From the NCBI RefSeq assembly GCF_003533305.1, contig NZ_DOEH01000014.1, positions 11,882 to 75,881 of the forward strand: a stretch of DNA of 64,000 nucleotides, given 5' to 3'. Made by a program: the position numbers and the translations under genes. Within the stretch, counting starts at the first letter, position 1, and each line of letters starts with the position of its first letter. A model generated the notes under the pieces. That model did no database searches. It was not told the DNA's origin and was given only the letters and a program-made list of their open reading frames with translations. The stretch comes from Providencia sp. Lineage in GTDB: Bacteria; Pseudomonadota; Gammaproteobacteria; Enterobacterales; Enterobacteriaceae. Shown here piece by piece: positions 8,035 to 15,912 of the stretch.

Positions 8035-9915
8035 TTACTGGGCGGTGTTGTATGTTTCACCGTGGCCATAAGGGAACAATATTTTGTCGCCTTTAGGGTT
8101 TTTGATATTCACCGGTAACAATCCTTTTGGTGGATTGAGTGGTTGTGCGTTGTTATCAGCAAATAAAGTGCGTAAGCCACTGCGAATATTAGTTTCCAGT
8201 GAGTTACGATTGTTATTCGTGACATCAAAACCTGTAATACCATAGATGGCAATATTGGCTTTTACGTCGTTCAAATAAGCAATGTCATACGGATTGCGTG
8301 ATGAAATAACCACTAATGGTGTTTTACTCGCATTCGCTTCGTCAATAATGAGTTGCGCATTTGTGGGTGTATCTTTGAGGTTATAAGTCGTCAGTAGGAT
8401 TAAATCTTGGTCTTTGACTAATTTTTTTACATCACTTTTAGTCAGCGTGTTTTCGTTTAGTTTTACAACGAGTTCACTACTTTGAATATTGACGTTAGTT
8501 TCGTTAGCAATATCGTTTAGATGTTTCTGAATTAATGTATTACGTGGGCTTTCATCTGAAATAACTAAAATATTATTTTGTGATTTCAATTGGTAAGGCA
8601 GTACTTTTTCATTTTTAATCAGTGTAACCGCTTGCTCCGAAACCATATTTTCGAGATCTTTATGACTTTTTGAGGCAACAACTTGTTGTGCGGTATTTAA
8701 ATCAATAGGCTGAGCTGTAATTTCTTGCTGAAGTTTTTTCAATACCACTCGTTTTGCCGATTCATCAATGCGTTTTTTCAGCTCAGGATTTTTTTCAGCT
8801 TGTTCTTCTAGGTGGCGATACATGTTATCAAGGCGTGTTACCGCTGCGCTATCCCACATTTTTATTGGCATGAGGACAATATCAGAGCCAGCAAGCAAAG
8901 AGGTTTCGACAGCCCAGTTCATATCAAAATTATCGGCAATGGCACCCATATCCATGGCATCGGTAATAATCAAACCATCGTATTTGAGTTCTTCGCGTAA
9001 AATATCATGCAAAATAGGTTTTGAAAGCGTGGCGGGCGTGCCAACTTCTTTACCGGTAAGTGTTTTGATTTTATGGTTATCAAGGGCTGGAACAATAATA
9101 TGCGCAGTCATGACCGCATCAGCACCATGGGCCAAAGCATATTTAAATGGTGGCAACTCGGTTGAACGCCAGGTTTTTGCATCGGAATTGACAACCGGTA
9201 AGTCAACATGTGAGTCGGAAGAGACATTTCCATGTCCTGGGAAATGTTTTAATGACGTCAATAAATTGTATTTATGAATACCTTTGATGTAATTGACTGA
9301 TAGCTGTTCCACTAAAGATTTGTTATCGGAATATGAACGCACGCCAATAACAGGATTATTTTGGTTGTTATTTACATCAACAACTGGGCCGAAGTTGATA
9401 TTGAAGCCTAGACTTGAAAGTTCGTATCCGTGGATCATACCGGTTAACTCTGCCAGTGCGGGGTTACGTGTTGCGCCTAGCGCCATATTACCGGGCATTT
9501 CAGTTCCAACGCGAAGGCGTGTGACATAGCCCCCTTCTTGGTCAGTACCAATGAATAACGGAAGGTTACTACGAGAAGATTGGAGCTTATTGATTAAATC
9601 GACCGTCTGTGGCGTATCAATTAGATTTTCACGAAATAGGATTACTGATCCTAAATGGTACTGATTGATAACATTAGATACTTCATCATTCATTGCTAGG
9701 AATGGTACGGGTTCACCATTCTTATCTTTATTCCAATATCTGAAATCTAACATGAATAGTTGGCCAATTTTTTCAGCCTCAGACATGTTTTTCACAATTT
9801 CTTCAGCTGATTTTTGTTTATCTTTCCATAAATCATCCAACTGTGCTTGCGTCATCGGTTCTGCTATCGACATCGCACTAAAAATACAGGCAGAAAGTAA
9901 GGCGAGTTTTTTCAT
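8035..9915 (-). CDS. Exported two-domain family 3 beta-N-acetylglucosaminidase (NagZ-like)
   Basis: A 626-residue glycoside hydrolase family 3 protein. After a signal peptide (about 18 residues, ending SMSIA) comes the catalytic barrel: GTDQEGGYVTRL near 124, the NagZ signature KHFPGHG at 223-229 followed by the D234-S-H236 acid/base dyad, and IITDAMDM with the probable nucleophile Asp319. Residues from about 420 form the GH3 C-terminal domain. Two-domain exported NagZ enzymes of this size are known from Gram-positives (B. subtilis NagZ/YbbD), whereas enteric NagZ is a cytoplasmic single domain of about 340 aa. Such enzymes release terminal GlcNAc from muropeptides or chitin oligomers. It lies between two OmpG-like porin genes with a CRP site 65 bases upstream. 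Substrate is inferred, not shown. Confidence 0.88.
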   Translation of the reverse strand: MKKLALLSACIFSAMSIAEPMTQAQLDDLWKDKQKSAEEIVKNMSEAEKIGQLFMLDFRYWNKDKNGEPVPFLAMNDEVSNVINQYHLGSVILFRENLIDTPQTVDLINKLQSSRSNLPLFIGTDQEGGYVTRLRVGTEMPGNMALGATRNPALAELTGMIHGYELSSLGFNINFGPVVDVNNNQNNPVIGVRSYSDNKSLVEQLSVNYIKGIHKYNLLTSLKHFPGHGNVSSDSHVDLPVVNSDAKTWRSTELPPFKYALAHGADAVMTAHIIVPALDNHKIKTLTGKEVGTPATLSKPILHDILREELKYDGLIITDAMDMGAIADNFDMNWAVETSLLAGSDIVLMPIKMWDSAAVTRLDNMYRHLEEQAEKNPELKKRIDESAKRVVLKKLQQEITAQPIDLNTAQQVVASKSHKDLENMVSEQAVTLIKNEKVLPYQLKSQNNILVISDESPRNTLIQKHLNDIANETNVNIQSSELVVKLNENTLTKSDVKKLVKDQDLILLTTYNLKDTPTNAQLIIDEANASKTPLVVISSRNPYDIAYLNDVKANIAIYGITGFDVTNNNRNSLETNIRSGLRTLFADNNAQPLNPPKGLLPVNIKNPKGDKILFPYGHGETYNTAQ

Positions 9916-9971
9916 TTTATTATTCCTTAGTTATTTTTCGATGGATAATAAGTAGCCGCTCTTATTTATGA

Positions 9972-9987
9972 TGTGAGATAAATCACA
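9972..9987 (-). promoter_or_regulatory. Perfect CRP-binding site upstream of the family 3 glycosidase
   Basis: TGTGAGATAAATCACA has both consensus half-sites with six-base spacing, centred about 65 bases before the glycosidase start codon. The rest of 9916-10340 holds no gene. Confidence 0.8.
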
Positions 9988-10274
9988 GTTAAAGTTATTC
10001 TCAAATTGAGATTTATAAGAATAGAACCTAGTCTGATGAATTATGATGCCTTAATTATTTGATTGATTTATATGATAATTATATAAGTGAATAATTGATT
10101 TATATATGGAATAATTTCACTTTGGAATTATCTTGTTATGTGATCTCCGCTGAATAAATAGTTGAATAAATTATTCGTCTAATTAAAGGATTAAATTTTT
10201 GTTTTTATACTGCTGAAATAACTAAGAGTAATTTTTGTGTCATATAAAACAGATGAAAATAGTGATAAATACGA

Positions 10275-10301
10275 AAGTCACATTTAGTGGCCATGTGACT
10301 T
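10275..10301 (-). terminator. Hairpin terminator after the second OmpG-like porin gene
   Basis: Stem AAGTCACAT/ATGTGACTT. The minus-strand continuation is only moderately T-rich (TTTCGTATTT), while the plus-strand side has TTGTTTTTT. Confidence 0.6.
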
Positions 10302-10340
10302 GTTTTTTATCTTAAATTAAGAAAATGATAAATCATTTAT

Positions 10341-11294
10341 TTATTGCCATTGATATTGCACACCGAGTTGGCTGAGGTAATAGGTTTGTTTATTATTATT
10401 TCCTGAGGTTATTTTATTATATTTAGCATATTGCCAATTTGTGGGTTCAATGGCAAAACCACTCCATAGTATTAATTTAGGCGTGATGTTGTATTCGATT
10501 CTTGCACCTAATCGATAACCCTTTTTGATTTTTTGAGTGAGAACTTGCGCACTGTTATAGGCATGCTCGCTTAAGTAGTAGCGAAAATAAGGAAAAATAC
10601 GCCAATTTTGATTAATGGTAATTGGAAGTTCGCCGCGAATTTGGTCTTGTGAAAAAGTATTTGTGAAACCGCTCGCCCAAACTCGGTCATGGTATAACGA
10701 GAGTATTCCTTTTATTTTAGGAGCGTATTGATAAACAATACTATATTGGGCTTCCCATTCGTGATTATTTGAACGGTGATAATTACTGTAATAATAAAAA
10801 GCAGTCCAAAAATCCAAAGACCATTTTTCATTAAACTGATAACTTGCTGCTGGCATCAACCAATATAAGCTATGAGAGGAATGAGCTAAGGTATTTGGGG
10901 CGGAATCATTAGATTCTTTTCGATAAGTGAAATTGAGACTAAGTTGTGACGTCTCATTTTGGGCTAATTGATATGTGCTACCGAATTGTGTACGGTTACG
11001 AATATAAGATCCTCGAGACATTGAAAAATTGCGGCCGTAATTTCTAAGGGACTCTCGGTGTTCAAGTGCGAATCGCCAATTAGATTCAGGATTTCTAAGG
11101 TTTAACTCACCAATCATACTGACTTTATCGAAAACTTTATTCTTAAAGGCGTCTCGTTGTCCTTGATATTCTTCAATCTCGATATAAGTATCGGTGTTTA
11201 TTCGCCAAAAATCGTTATTTAATTGAGAGAGAGTGATGGGGGGAAAGAGGGTAATGATAGCTAAAATGAGACCCTTTATATATTTCATAATCAT
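10341..11294 (-). CDS. OmpG-like outer-membrane porin, copy 2
   Basis: A 317-residue paralogue of the porin at 6923-7879, aligned without large gaps. Shared segments include NDFWRI/NDYWRI near the N-terminus, YRKESNDSAP, PYFRYYL, ITPKL(I/T)LW and the C-terminal QLGV-Y-WQ. The signal peptide ends about TLS, with the mature protein beginning QLNNDFWRI. Like its sister it should form a monomeric beta-barrel channel in the outer membrane. It is transcribed toward the glycosidase from its own upstream region (11295-11662), with a hairpin in the 425-base gap between them, so it probably forms a separate transcript of a shared regulon. Specificity differences from copy 1 cannot be read by eye. Confidence 0.75.
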   Translation of the reverse strand: MIMKYIKGLILAIITLFPPITLSQLNNDFWRINTDTYIEIEEYQGQRDAFKNKVFDKVSMIGELNLRNPESNWRFALEHRESLRNYGRNFSMSRGSYIRNRTQFGSTYQLAQNETSQLSLNFTYRKESNDSAPNTLAHSSHSLYWLMPAASYQFNEKWSLDFWTAFYYYSNYHRSNNHEWEAQYSIVYQYAPKIKGILSLYHDRVWASGFTNTFSQDQIRGELPITINQNWRIFPYFRYYLSEHAYNSAQVLTQKIKKGYRLGARIEYNITPKLILWSGFAIEPTNWQYAKYNKITSGNNNKQTYYLSQLGVQYQWQ

Positions 11295-11662
11295 CCTTGT
11301 TAAAATACTGAGTTAATCATCATTGATTGTTATTAAAGGTTGTCTGTGTTGAATGTTCTCAACATCGATTTAATGCTAAGCCTTAAATGATGTCCACAAT
11401 TCTTGGCTATAGGTAGAACAGGAATAATTTAGGGAATGATAGAAATTAAAAACAACTATATTGGTGAATTAAAATTAAATTTTGCTAGGAATAGAGGATA
11501 AGAATAGAGAATAATTTACATCTAATTATTTTCATTTTTGTGATAAGGATTGGTATTTTATTTATGAGTATCTTTGACTGTTTTTTATTTTAATTATTTG
11601 ATTTTACTTAATATTAGATTGAAATAGATAATAATTAGGTTGGTTTTTAATGGTATTAATTA
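11295..11662 (-). promoter_or_regulatory. AT-rich upstream region of porin copy 2
   Basis: No gene seen. GTTGAATGTTCTCAAC near 11350 is a short inverted repeat and could be an operator. No convincing CRP site. Confidence 0.3.
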
Positions 11663-11696
11663 AACAATTAACCGCCATGACTGACGGCTAATTGTT
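11663..11696 (-). terminator. tpiA terminator
   Basis: Stem AACAATTA-CCG / CGG-TAATTGTT with the minus-strand continuation TTTAATTAAT. Confidence 0.7.
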
Positions 11697-11716
11697 GATG
11701 CGTGTTATCAAAGCAA

Positions 11717-12487
11717 TTATTTTGCTTTTTTTGCTTCAGCGGCTGCTTTGACAATCACGGCGAAAGCATCTGCTTTCAGTGATGCACCACCGACTAAAGC
11801 ACCATCGATATCAGGCTGAGTGAATAGCTCAGCAGCGTTGCTTGCATTAACTGAACCACCATATTGAATGATGACTTGTTCTGCAACTGCCGCATCTTTT
11901 TTCGCAATATGAGTACGAATAAATTTATGGATAGCTTGAGCTTGTGCTGGGGTTGCTGATTTACCTGTACCGATAGCCCAGATTGGTTCATAAGCGATAA
12001 CTGCACCTTGGAATGCTTCAGCACCTAATAAATTTAGGACAGCATCGATTTGGCGAGAACAAACTTCTTCAGTTTTGCCTGCTTCGTTTTCAGCTTCAGT
12101 TTCACCGATACACAGCACAGGAATCAAACCTTGTTCTTTTAATACCGCGAATTTTTTAGCAACGAATTCATCGCTTTCATTATGGTAGGTACGGCGTTCG
12201 GAGTGACCAATAATGATATATTTAGCACCAATATCTTTAAGCATTTCAGCTGACGTTTCGCCAGTAAATGCGCCTGATAAGTTTACATCTACGTTTTGTG
12301 CACCTAATGCAATACGGCTACCAGCAACGGCGTGTTTTGCTTGGTTTAAGTAGATAGTTGGTGGTGCAATTGCTACATCACAACCATCAACACTGCTAAG
12401 TTCTTTACGCAGGCCTGCGATTAGATCAATGACCATTTGGGTGCTGCCGTTTAGTTTCCAGTTACCCATTACTAAAGGATGTCGCAT
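11717..12487 (-). CDS. tpiA: Triosephosphate isomerase
   Basis: A 256-residue TIM barrel (E. coli 255 aa) interconverting dihydroxyacetone phosphate and glyceraldehyde 3-phosphate. The active-site set is complete: Asn-x-Lys in GNWKLNG (Lys11), His in IIIGHSERR, Glu in [11 protein letters not shown], and the phosphate loop [10 protein letters not shown] with [10 protein letters not shown] strong GGAGGAAA site precedes the ATG. Downstream lies a terminator; upstream on the same strand is yiiQ, as in E. coli. Besides glycolysis, the enzyme links glycerol catabolism (glpFK in this window) to the central pathway. Confidence 0.97.
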   Translation of the reverse strand: MRHPLVMGNWKLNGSTQMVIDLIAGLRKELSSVDGCDVAIAPPTIYLNQAKHAVAGSRIALGAQNVDVNLSGAFTGETSAEMLKDIGAKYIIIGHSERRTYHNESDEFVAKKFAVLKEQGLIPVLCIGETEAENEAGKTEEVCSRQIDAVLNLLGAEAFQGAVIAYEPIWAIGTGKSATPAQAQAIHKFIRTHIAKKDAAVAEQVIIQYGGSVNASNAAELFTQPDIDGALVGGASLKADAFAVIVKAAAEAKKAK

Positions 12488-12740
12488 GTTGTTTCCTCCA
12501 ACCTGAGATTTAAATGATTAATCAGTAAGTTATATATTATGCAGTTGTTGTTTTTCGCATAATAAGACAAATTTTTTCACCATCACTGCATATCCTAACT
12601 TATTTAAGATATCTGATTGTTAGATAATGATAGTAATCAGATAGTTCTAAGTAAGATAATTATAGGCATTATAAAAACAATACTTAGGAATAGCTTTGCT
12701 TTTCATCATGCATGTCCTAAGCATTGTGATCATTATCAGT

Positions 12741-13355
12741 TTAGGGTGCTTGTTGCTCTAGCTTAATCGGTTCAACAGCAAAAGTAAGCACATTATTATC
12801 ACTTTTTACTAAAATATAGCGCAAAGTGCCCAATCTGGCTTCTTCAGCTCGATTTGGGTTTTTATCGGTCATGAATTTAGTTAAGGCTGAGGTTAATTCA
12901 GGTGCTTTATCCAAAGAAGCATTAGGATCAAATTGATTAATAAAGGCAATAATATAGCGTTCCATCAGCTGCTGGTTTTCTTGGGCTTCTTTTTCGTTAG
13001 AGCTTGGGAGCAGGGTGATTTGTAGGCTCTTTATTTTTTCACTACCCCGCTCTAAAACAGCAGATGAATATATTTGTTGGTTAATACGGGATGCTGCACG
13101 AATATAGGGTGCTGAAATATCCTGACTCGCAATTACTTTATATTCATGTAGATACAAATCTGGATTATGTTGATTAAACTGAGTACGCAGCTGAGGGATT
13201 GTGAGATCAAATGAAGGCGCATCAGGTGCTAAATAAGCCACTTCAAAGTCAGTGTCCGGTAAGGTGGGAACTTTTTGGGCTAATGCCGTTTGGGACAAAC
13301 TAAGTGCATAAATAGCGATGATAATTTGAATTGAACGAAATATCGGTTGCGTCAT
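12741..13355 (-). CDS. yiiQ: YiiQ, DUF1454 family exported protein
   Basis: A 204-residue protein matching E. coli YiiQ (199 aa) in several blocks: YLAPDAPSFDLTIPQLR, the RAASRINQ-IYSSAVLERG segment, KIKSLQITLLP and the C-terminal LTFAVEPIKL. The N-terminus is a signal peptide ending TALAQ, so the protein is periplasmic or envelope-bound. No enzymatic motif is known for this family and none is visible. Position between tpiA and fpr is conserved with E. coli, although yiiR is missing. The ATG has only a weak GAGTG binding site. Confidence 0.88.
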   Translation of the reverse strand: MTQPIFRSIQIIIAIYALSLSQTALAQKVPTLPDTDFEVAYLAPDAPSFDLTIPQLRTQFNQHNPDLYLHEYKVIASQDISAPYIRAASRINQQIYSSAVLERGSEKIKSLQITLLPSSNEKEAQENQQLMERYIIAFINQFDPNASLDKAPELTSALTKFMTDKNPNRAEEARLGTLRYILVKSDNNVLTFAVEPIKLEQQAP

Positions 13356-13549
13356 TTTTTTTCACTCATTCTTTGGATGCTCTTATTGTATCAGGATTAG
13401 GTGCAATGACATCATTATTGGTTTTTTTCATTTTAAGGTTGTACGAGTCATTGCCCATATTTTAGATAAAATATCCGCTTCCTCAGTTTGAAGTATTTAA
13501 AACAGGTAAAGAAGCGGTAAAATCATATTATTATTTTGAGTTTTAAAGT

Positions 13550-14296
13550 TTACCAATATTGCTCGCTAGAAATATGACCTGGTTTACGGCGTAAATGTTT
13601 AACCATTCCATGGCTATTTTTCAGCATATCGCGCGTATCTCGTACCATTTCAGGATTACCACACAACATCACATGGCAGGTATCAGGACTTAGTGGTATA
13701 CCGACAGCCTCTTCAAGCGCATGATTTTCGATTAATGCAGGTACTCGACCCTGTAATGAGCCTTCGGCATGTTCACGACTGACAACGGTGACGATTTGCA
13801 GTTTCCCTTGATATTGCTGTTCTAGCTTCTTCATCAGTGGCAAATAGCTAAGATCTCTGTGGTAGCGAACTGCATGAAGTAACACTATGTTTTTAAAACG
13901 TTCTAGTCCTTTGCCTTCTTGTAATATCGAAAGAAATGGCCCGATTGCCGTCCCTGTAGATAGCATCCAGAGGTTTTGACATTCAGGTATTTCATCTAAG
14001 ACAAAAAATCCTGTTGCTTCATCGGTTATTTGTAATTCGTCACCAGGTTGTAGTTGTGCAAGTTTTGGACTCAATTTTCCATTGGGAACAATAACAAAAT
14101 AGAACTCGAGTTGATTATCACTCGGTGCATTGACGTAAGAATATGCACGCTGAATACGTTCTCCATCAATTTCAAGTGCGAGCTTGGCATATTGTCCTGC
14201 AGTAAACGGTTTAATTGGTGCATTGATCACCAAACTAAATAATGATTCTGTCCAAAACTTTGCTTCTACAACATTTCCAGTAACCCAATTAGCCAT
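13550..14296 (-). CDS. fpr: Ferredoxin/flavodoxin-NADP+ reductase
   Basis: A 248-residue FAD protein, exactly the E. coli Fpr length. RAYSYVN near residue 50 is the FAD-binding RxYS motif, STGTAIGPFLSIL binds NADP pyrophosphate, VMLCGNPEM is the NADP ribose/nicotinamide segment, and the C-terminus EQYW ends on the aromatic residue that stacks on the flavin. It transfers electrons between NADPH and flavodoxin or ferredoxin for methionine synthase, ribonucleotide reductase and oxidative-stress defence. It is divergent from emrD across an intergenic region with inverted repeats. E. coli fpr is SoxS-activated; I could not place a sox box with confidence. Confidence 0.96.
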   Translation of the reverse strand: MANWVTGNVVEAKFWTESLFSLVINAPIKPFTAGQYAKLALEIDGERIQRAYSYVNAPSDNQLEFYFVIVPNGKLSPKLAQLQPGDELQITDEATGFFVLDEIPECQNLWMLSTGTAIGPFLSILQEGKGLERFKNIVLLHAVRYHRDLSYLPLMKKLEQQYQGKLQIVTVVSREHAEGSLQGRVPALIENHALEEAVGIPLSPDTCHVMLCGNPEMVRDTRDMLKNSHGMVKHLRRKPGHISSEQYW

Positions 14297-14688
14297 AAAT
14301 ATGTACCTTTTGTTATTTCTATAGCGATGTGTTTATTAGGATTTAATACTAGAACAGATCATTATTTGTTCTTATCGATAATGTGGTTCAGTGATTTATT
14401 CTTAGAAATAGAGAGTTGGCAATGTCAATGTACACTTATGTTGACATAAGCGGCGAATATGGCTGCCATTCATAGATAAACTAAAATGATGTACTGGCTC
14501 GAAAAAATATTATTTTTTGTTATCTTAGTCACATTAGAACAAGGTTTATGTTTCATTGCTTTTTATGCCAACTTTGAAACAAGAATTTATTATTCAGTAT
14601 TTAATTTTTAAACTCCGCCCTGTGTTATTAAATTTTAATAATGCAGAGCTTGTGTGTGCATAGAATTGACTATTTTTTTGAGAAGAAA
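14297..14688. promoter_or_regulatory. fpr/emrD divergent promoter region with inverted repeats
   Basis: No gene. CTTATGT-TG-ACATAAG at 14435-14450 is a perfect inverted repeat, and it overlaps a wider pair ATGTCAA (14422-14428) / TTGACAT (14441-14447). It looks like a regulator operator; the regulator is unknown. Confidence 0.45.
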
Positions 14689-15873
14689 ATGAGAAAACTG
14701 GAACATTTTAATCTGTTGTTGATGCTAATTGCTTTAGCTGCTGTCGGGCAGATGACTCAAACTATTTATGTCCCTGTTATAGCTGAGATAGCCGTTTATT
14801 TTAATGAACCTTCGGGTGCTGTGCAGCAAGTTATGGCTGCGTATTTATTTTCTTATGGCTTTTCACAGCTATTATATGGGCCACTTTCAGATCAGATTGG
14901 TCGCAAACCCGTAATTTTAGCAGGATTGACCATTTTTCTGTTATCAACAGTTATCGCAGTTTTCTCACCAACACTTGAGGTGTTGACTATTGCCAGTGGC
15001 TTACAAGGGCTAGGTACGGGAGTGGCTGGCGTTATGGCAAGAACCATGCCTCGTGATCTGTATAAAGGTACTGCATTGCGTTATGCCAATAGCTTATTAA
15101 ATATGGGCATACTGGTCAGCCCGTTATTAGCCCCTATGTTTGGTGGAATATTGGCGCATTTTTGGGGATGGCATGCTTGCTATATCTTCCTGTTTATCTT
15201 AGGTGCATCAGTGCTATTAAGTATGTATCACTGGTTACCAGAAACGCGCCCAGTTTCCCCTGAAAAACGTAAAATGGTCGCGTCATATGTTCAGTTGCTT
15301 TCTAATGGTCCATTTTTGTCCTATTTAGCGATGTTAATTGGTGCATTAGCCGGAATTGCAGTTTTTGAAGCCAGTAGCGGTGTTTTAATGGGGGGCGTTT
15401 TAGGGCTTAGCAGTATTACTGTGAGTATTTTATTTATTTTACCAATTCCAGCTGCTTTTTTTGGTGCTTGGTATGCAGGACGTGAAGGTAAAAGCTTTTA
15501 TTCACTAATGTGGCATTCCGTTATTATTTGCTTATTAGCTGGCATATTAATGTGGATACCAAGCTGGTTCGGTGTGATGAACACTTGGACATTGCTAATA
15601 CCTGCCGCCATCTTTTTCTTTGGTGCGGGTATGCTATTTCCGCTTGCGACTACTGGCGCAATGGAGCCTTTCCCTTATCTTGCTGGGGCGGCAGGTGCTT
15701 TAGTCGGTGGTTTGCAAAATGTGGGCTCAGGTATAGCAACATGGATTTCATCCCATATGCCACAAAATGGCCAATTTAGCTTAGGCTTATTAATGTTTTT
15801 GATGTCAATCATGGTGTTACTGTGTTGGTTGCCTTTGGCTCATAAAATGAACCAAACCGAAAGTACAGTTTAG
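14689..15873 (+). CDS. emrD: Multidrug efflux MFS transporter EmrD
   Basis: A 394-residue, twelve-segment major facilitator protein of exactly the E. coli EmrD length, with high similarity throughout: LLLMLIALAAVGQMTQTIY, the cytoplasmic loop GPLSDQIGRKPV typical of DHA1 drug:H+ antiporters, MARTMPRDLY, and ILFILPIPAAFFGAW. It exports amphipathic toxins such as uncouplers and detergents from the inner membrane. I chose ATG 14689 (GAGAAG upstream) over the in-frame ATG at 14641, because the shorter form aligns with E. coli from its first residues. A bidirectional terminator separates it from the convergent giant gene. Confidence 0.95.
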   Translation: MRKLEHFNLLLMLIALAAVGQMTQTIYVPVIAEIAVYFNEPSGAVQQVMAAYLFSYGFSQLLYGPLSDQIGRKPVILAGLTIFLLSTVIAVFSPTLEVLTIASGLQGLGTGVAGVMARTMPRDLYKGTALRYANSLLNMGILVSPLLAPMFGGILAHFWGWHACYIFLFILGASVLLSMYHWLPETRPVSPEKRKMVASYVQLLSNGPFLSYLAMLIGALAGIAVFEASSGVLMGGVLGLSSITVSILFILPIPAAFFGAWYAGREGKSFYSLMWHSVIICLLAGILMWIPSWFGVMNTWTLLIPAAIFFFGAGMLFPLATTGAMEPFPYLAGAAGALVGGLQNVGSGIATWISSHMPQNGQFSLGLLMFLMSIMVLLCWLPLAHKMNQTESTV

Positions 15874-15883
15874 TTTTTAAATA

Positions 15884-15905
15884 CAGGCGGTATGGTTACC
15901 GCCTG
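15884..15905. terminator. Bidirectional terminator between emrD and the M66-like gene
   Basis: Perfect stem CAGGCGGTA/TACCGCCTG with loop TGGT between two convergent stop codons. Confidence 0.8.
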
Positions 15906-15912
15906 ATGACTT

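Noticed and set aside
8768..9277. 169-codon plus-strand frame opposite the family 3 glycosidase gene
   Set aside because: Lies wholly antisense to a well-supported gene and has no recognisable domain.
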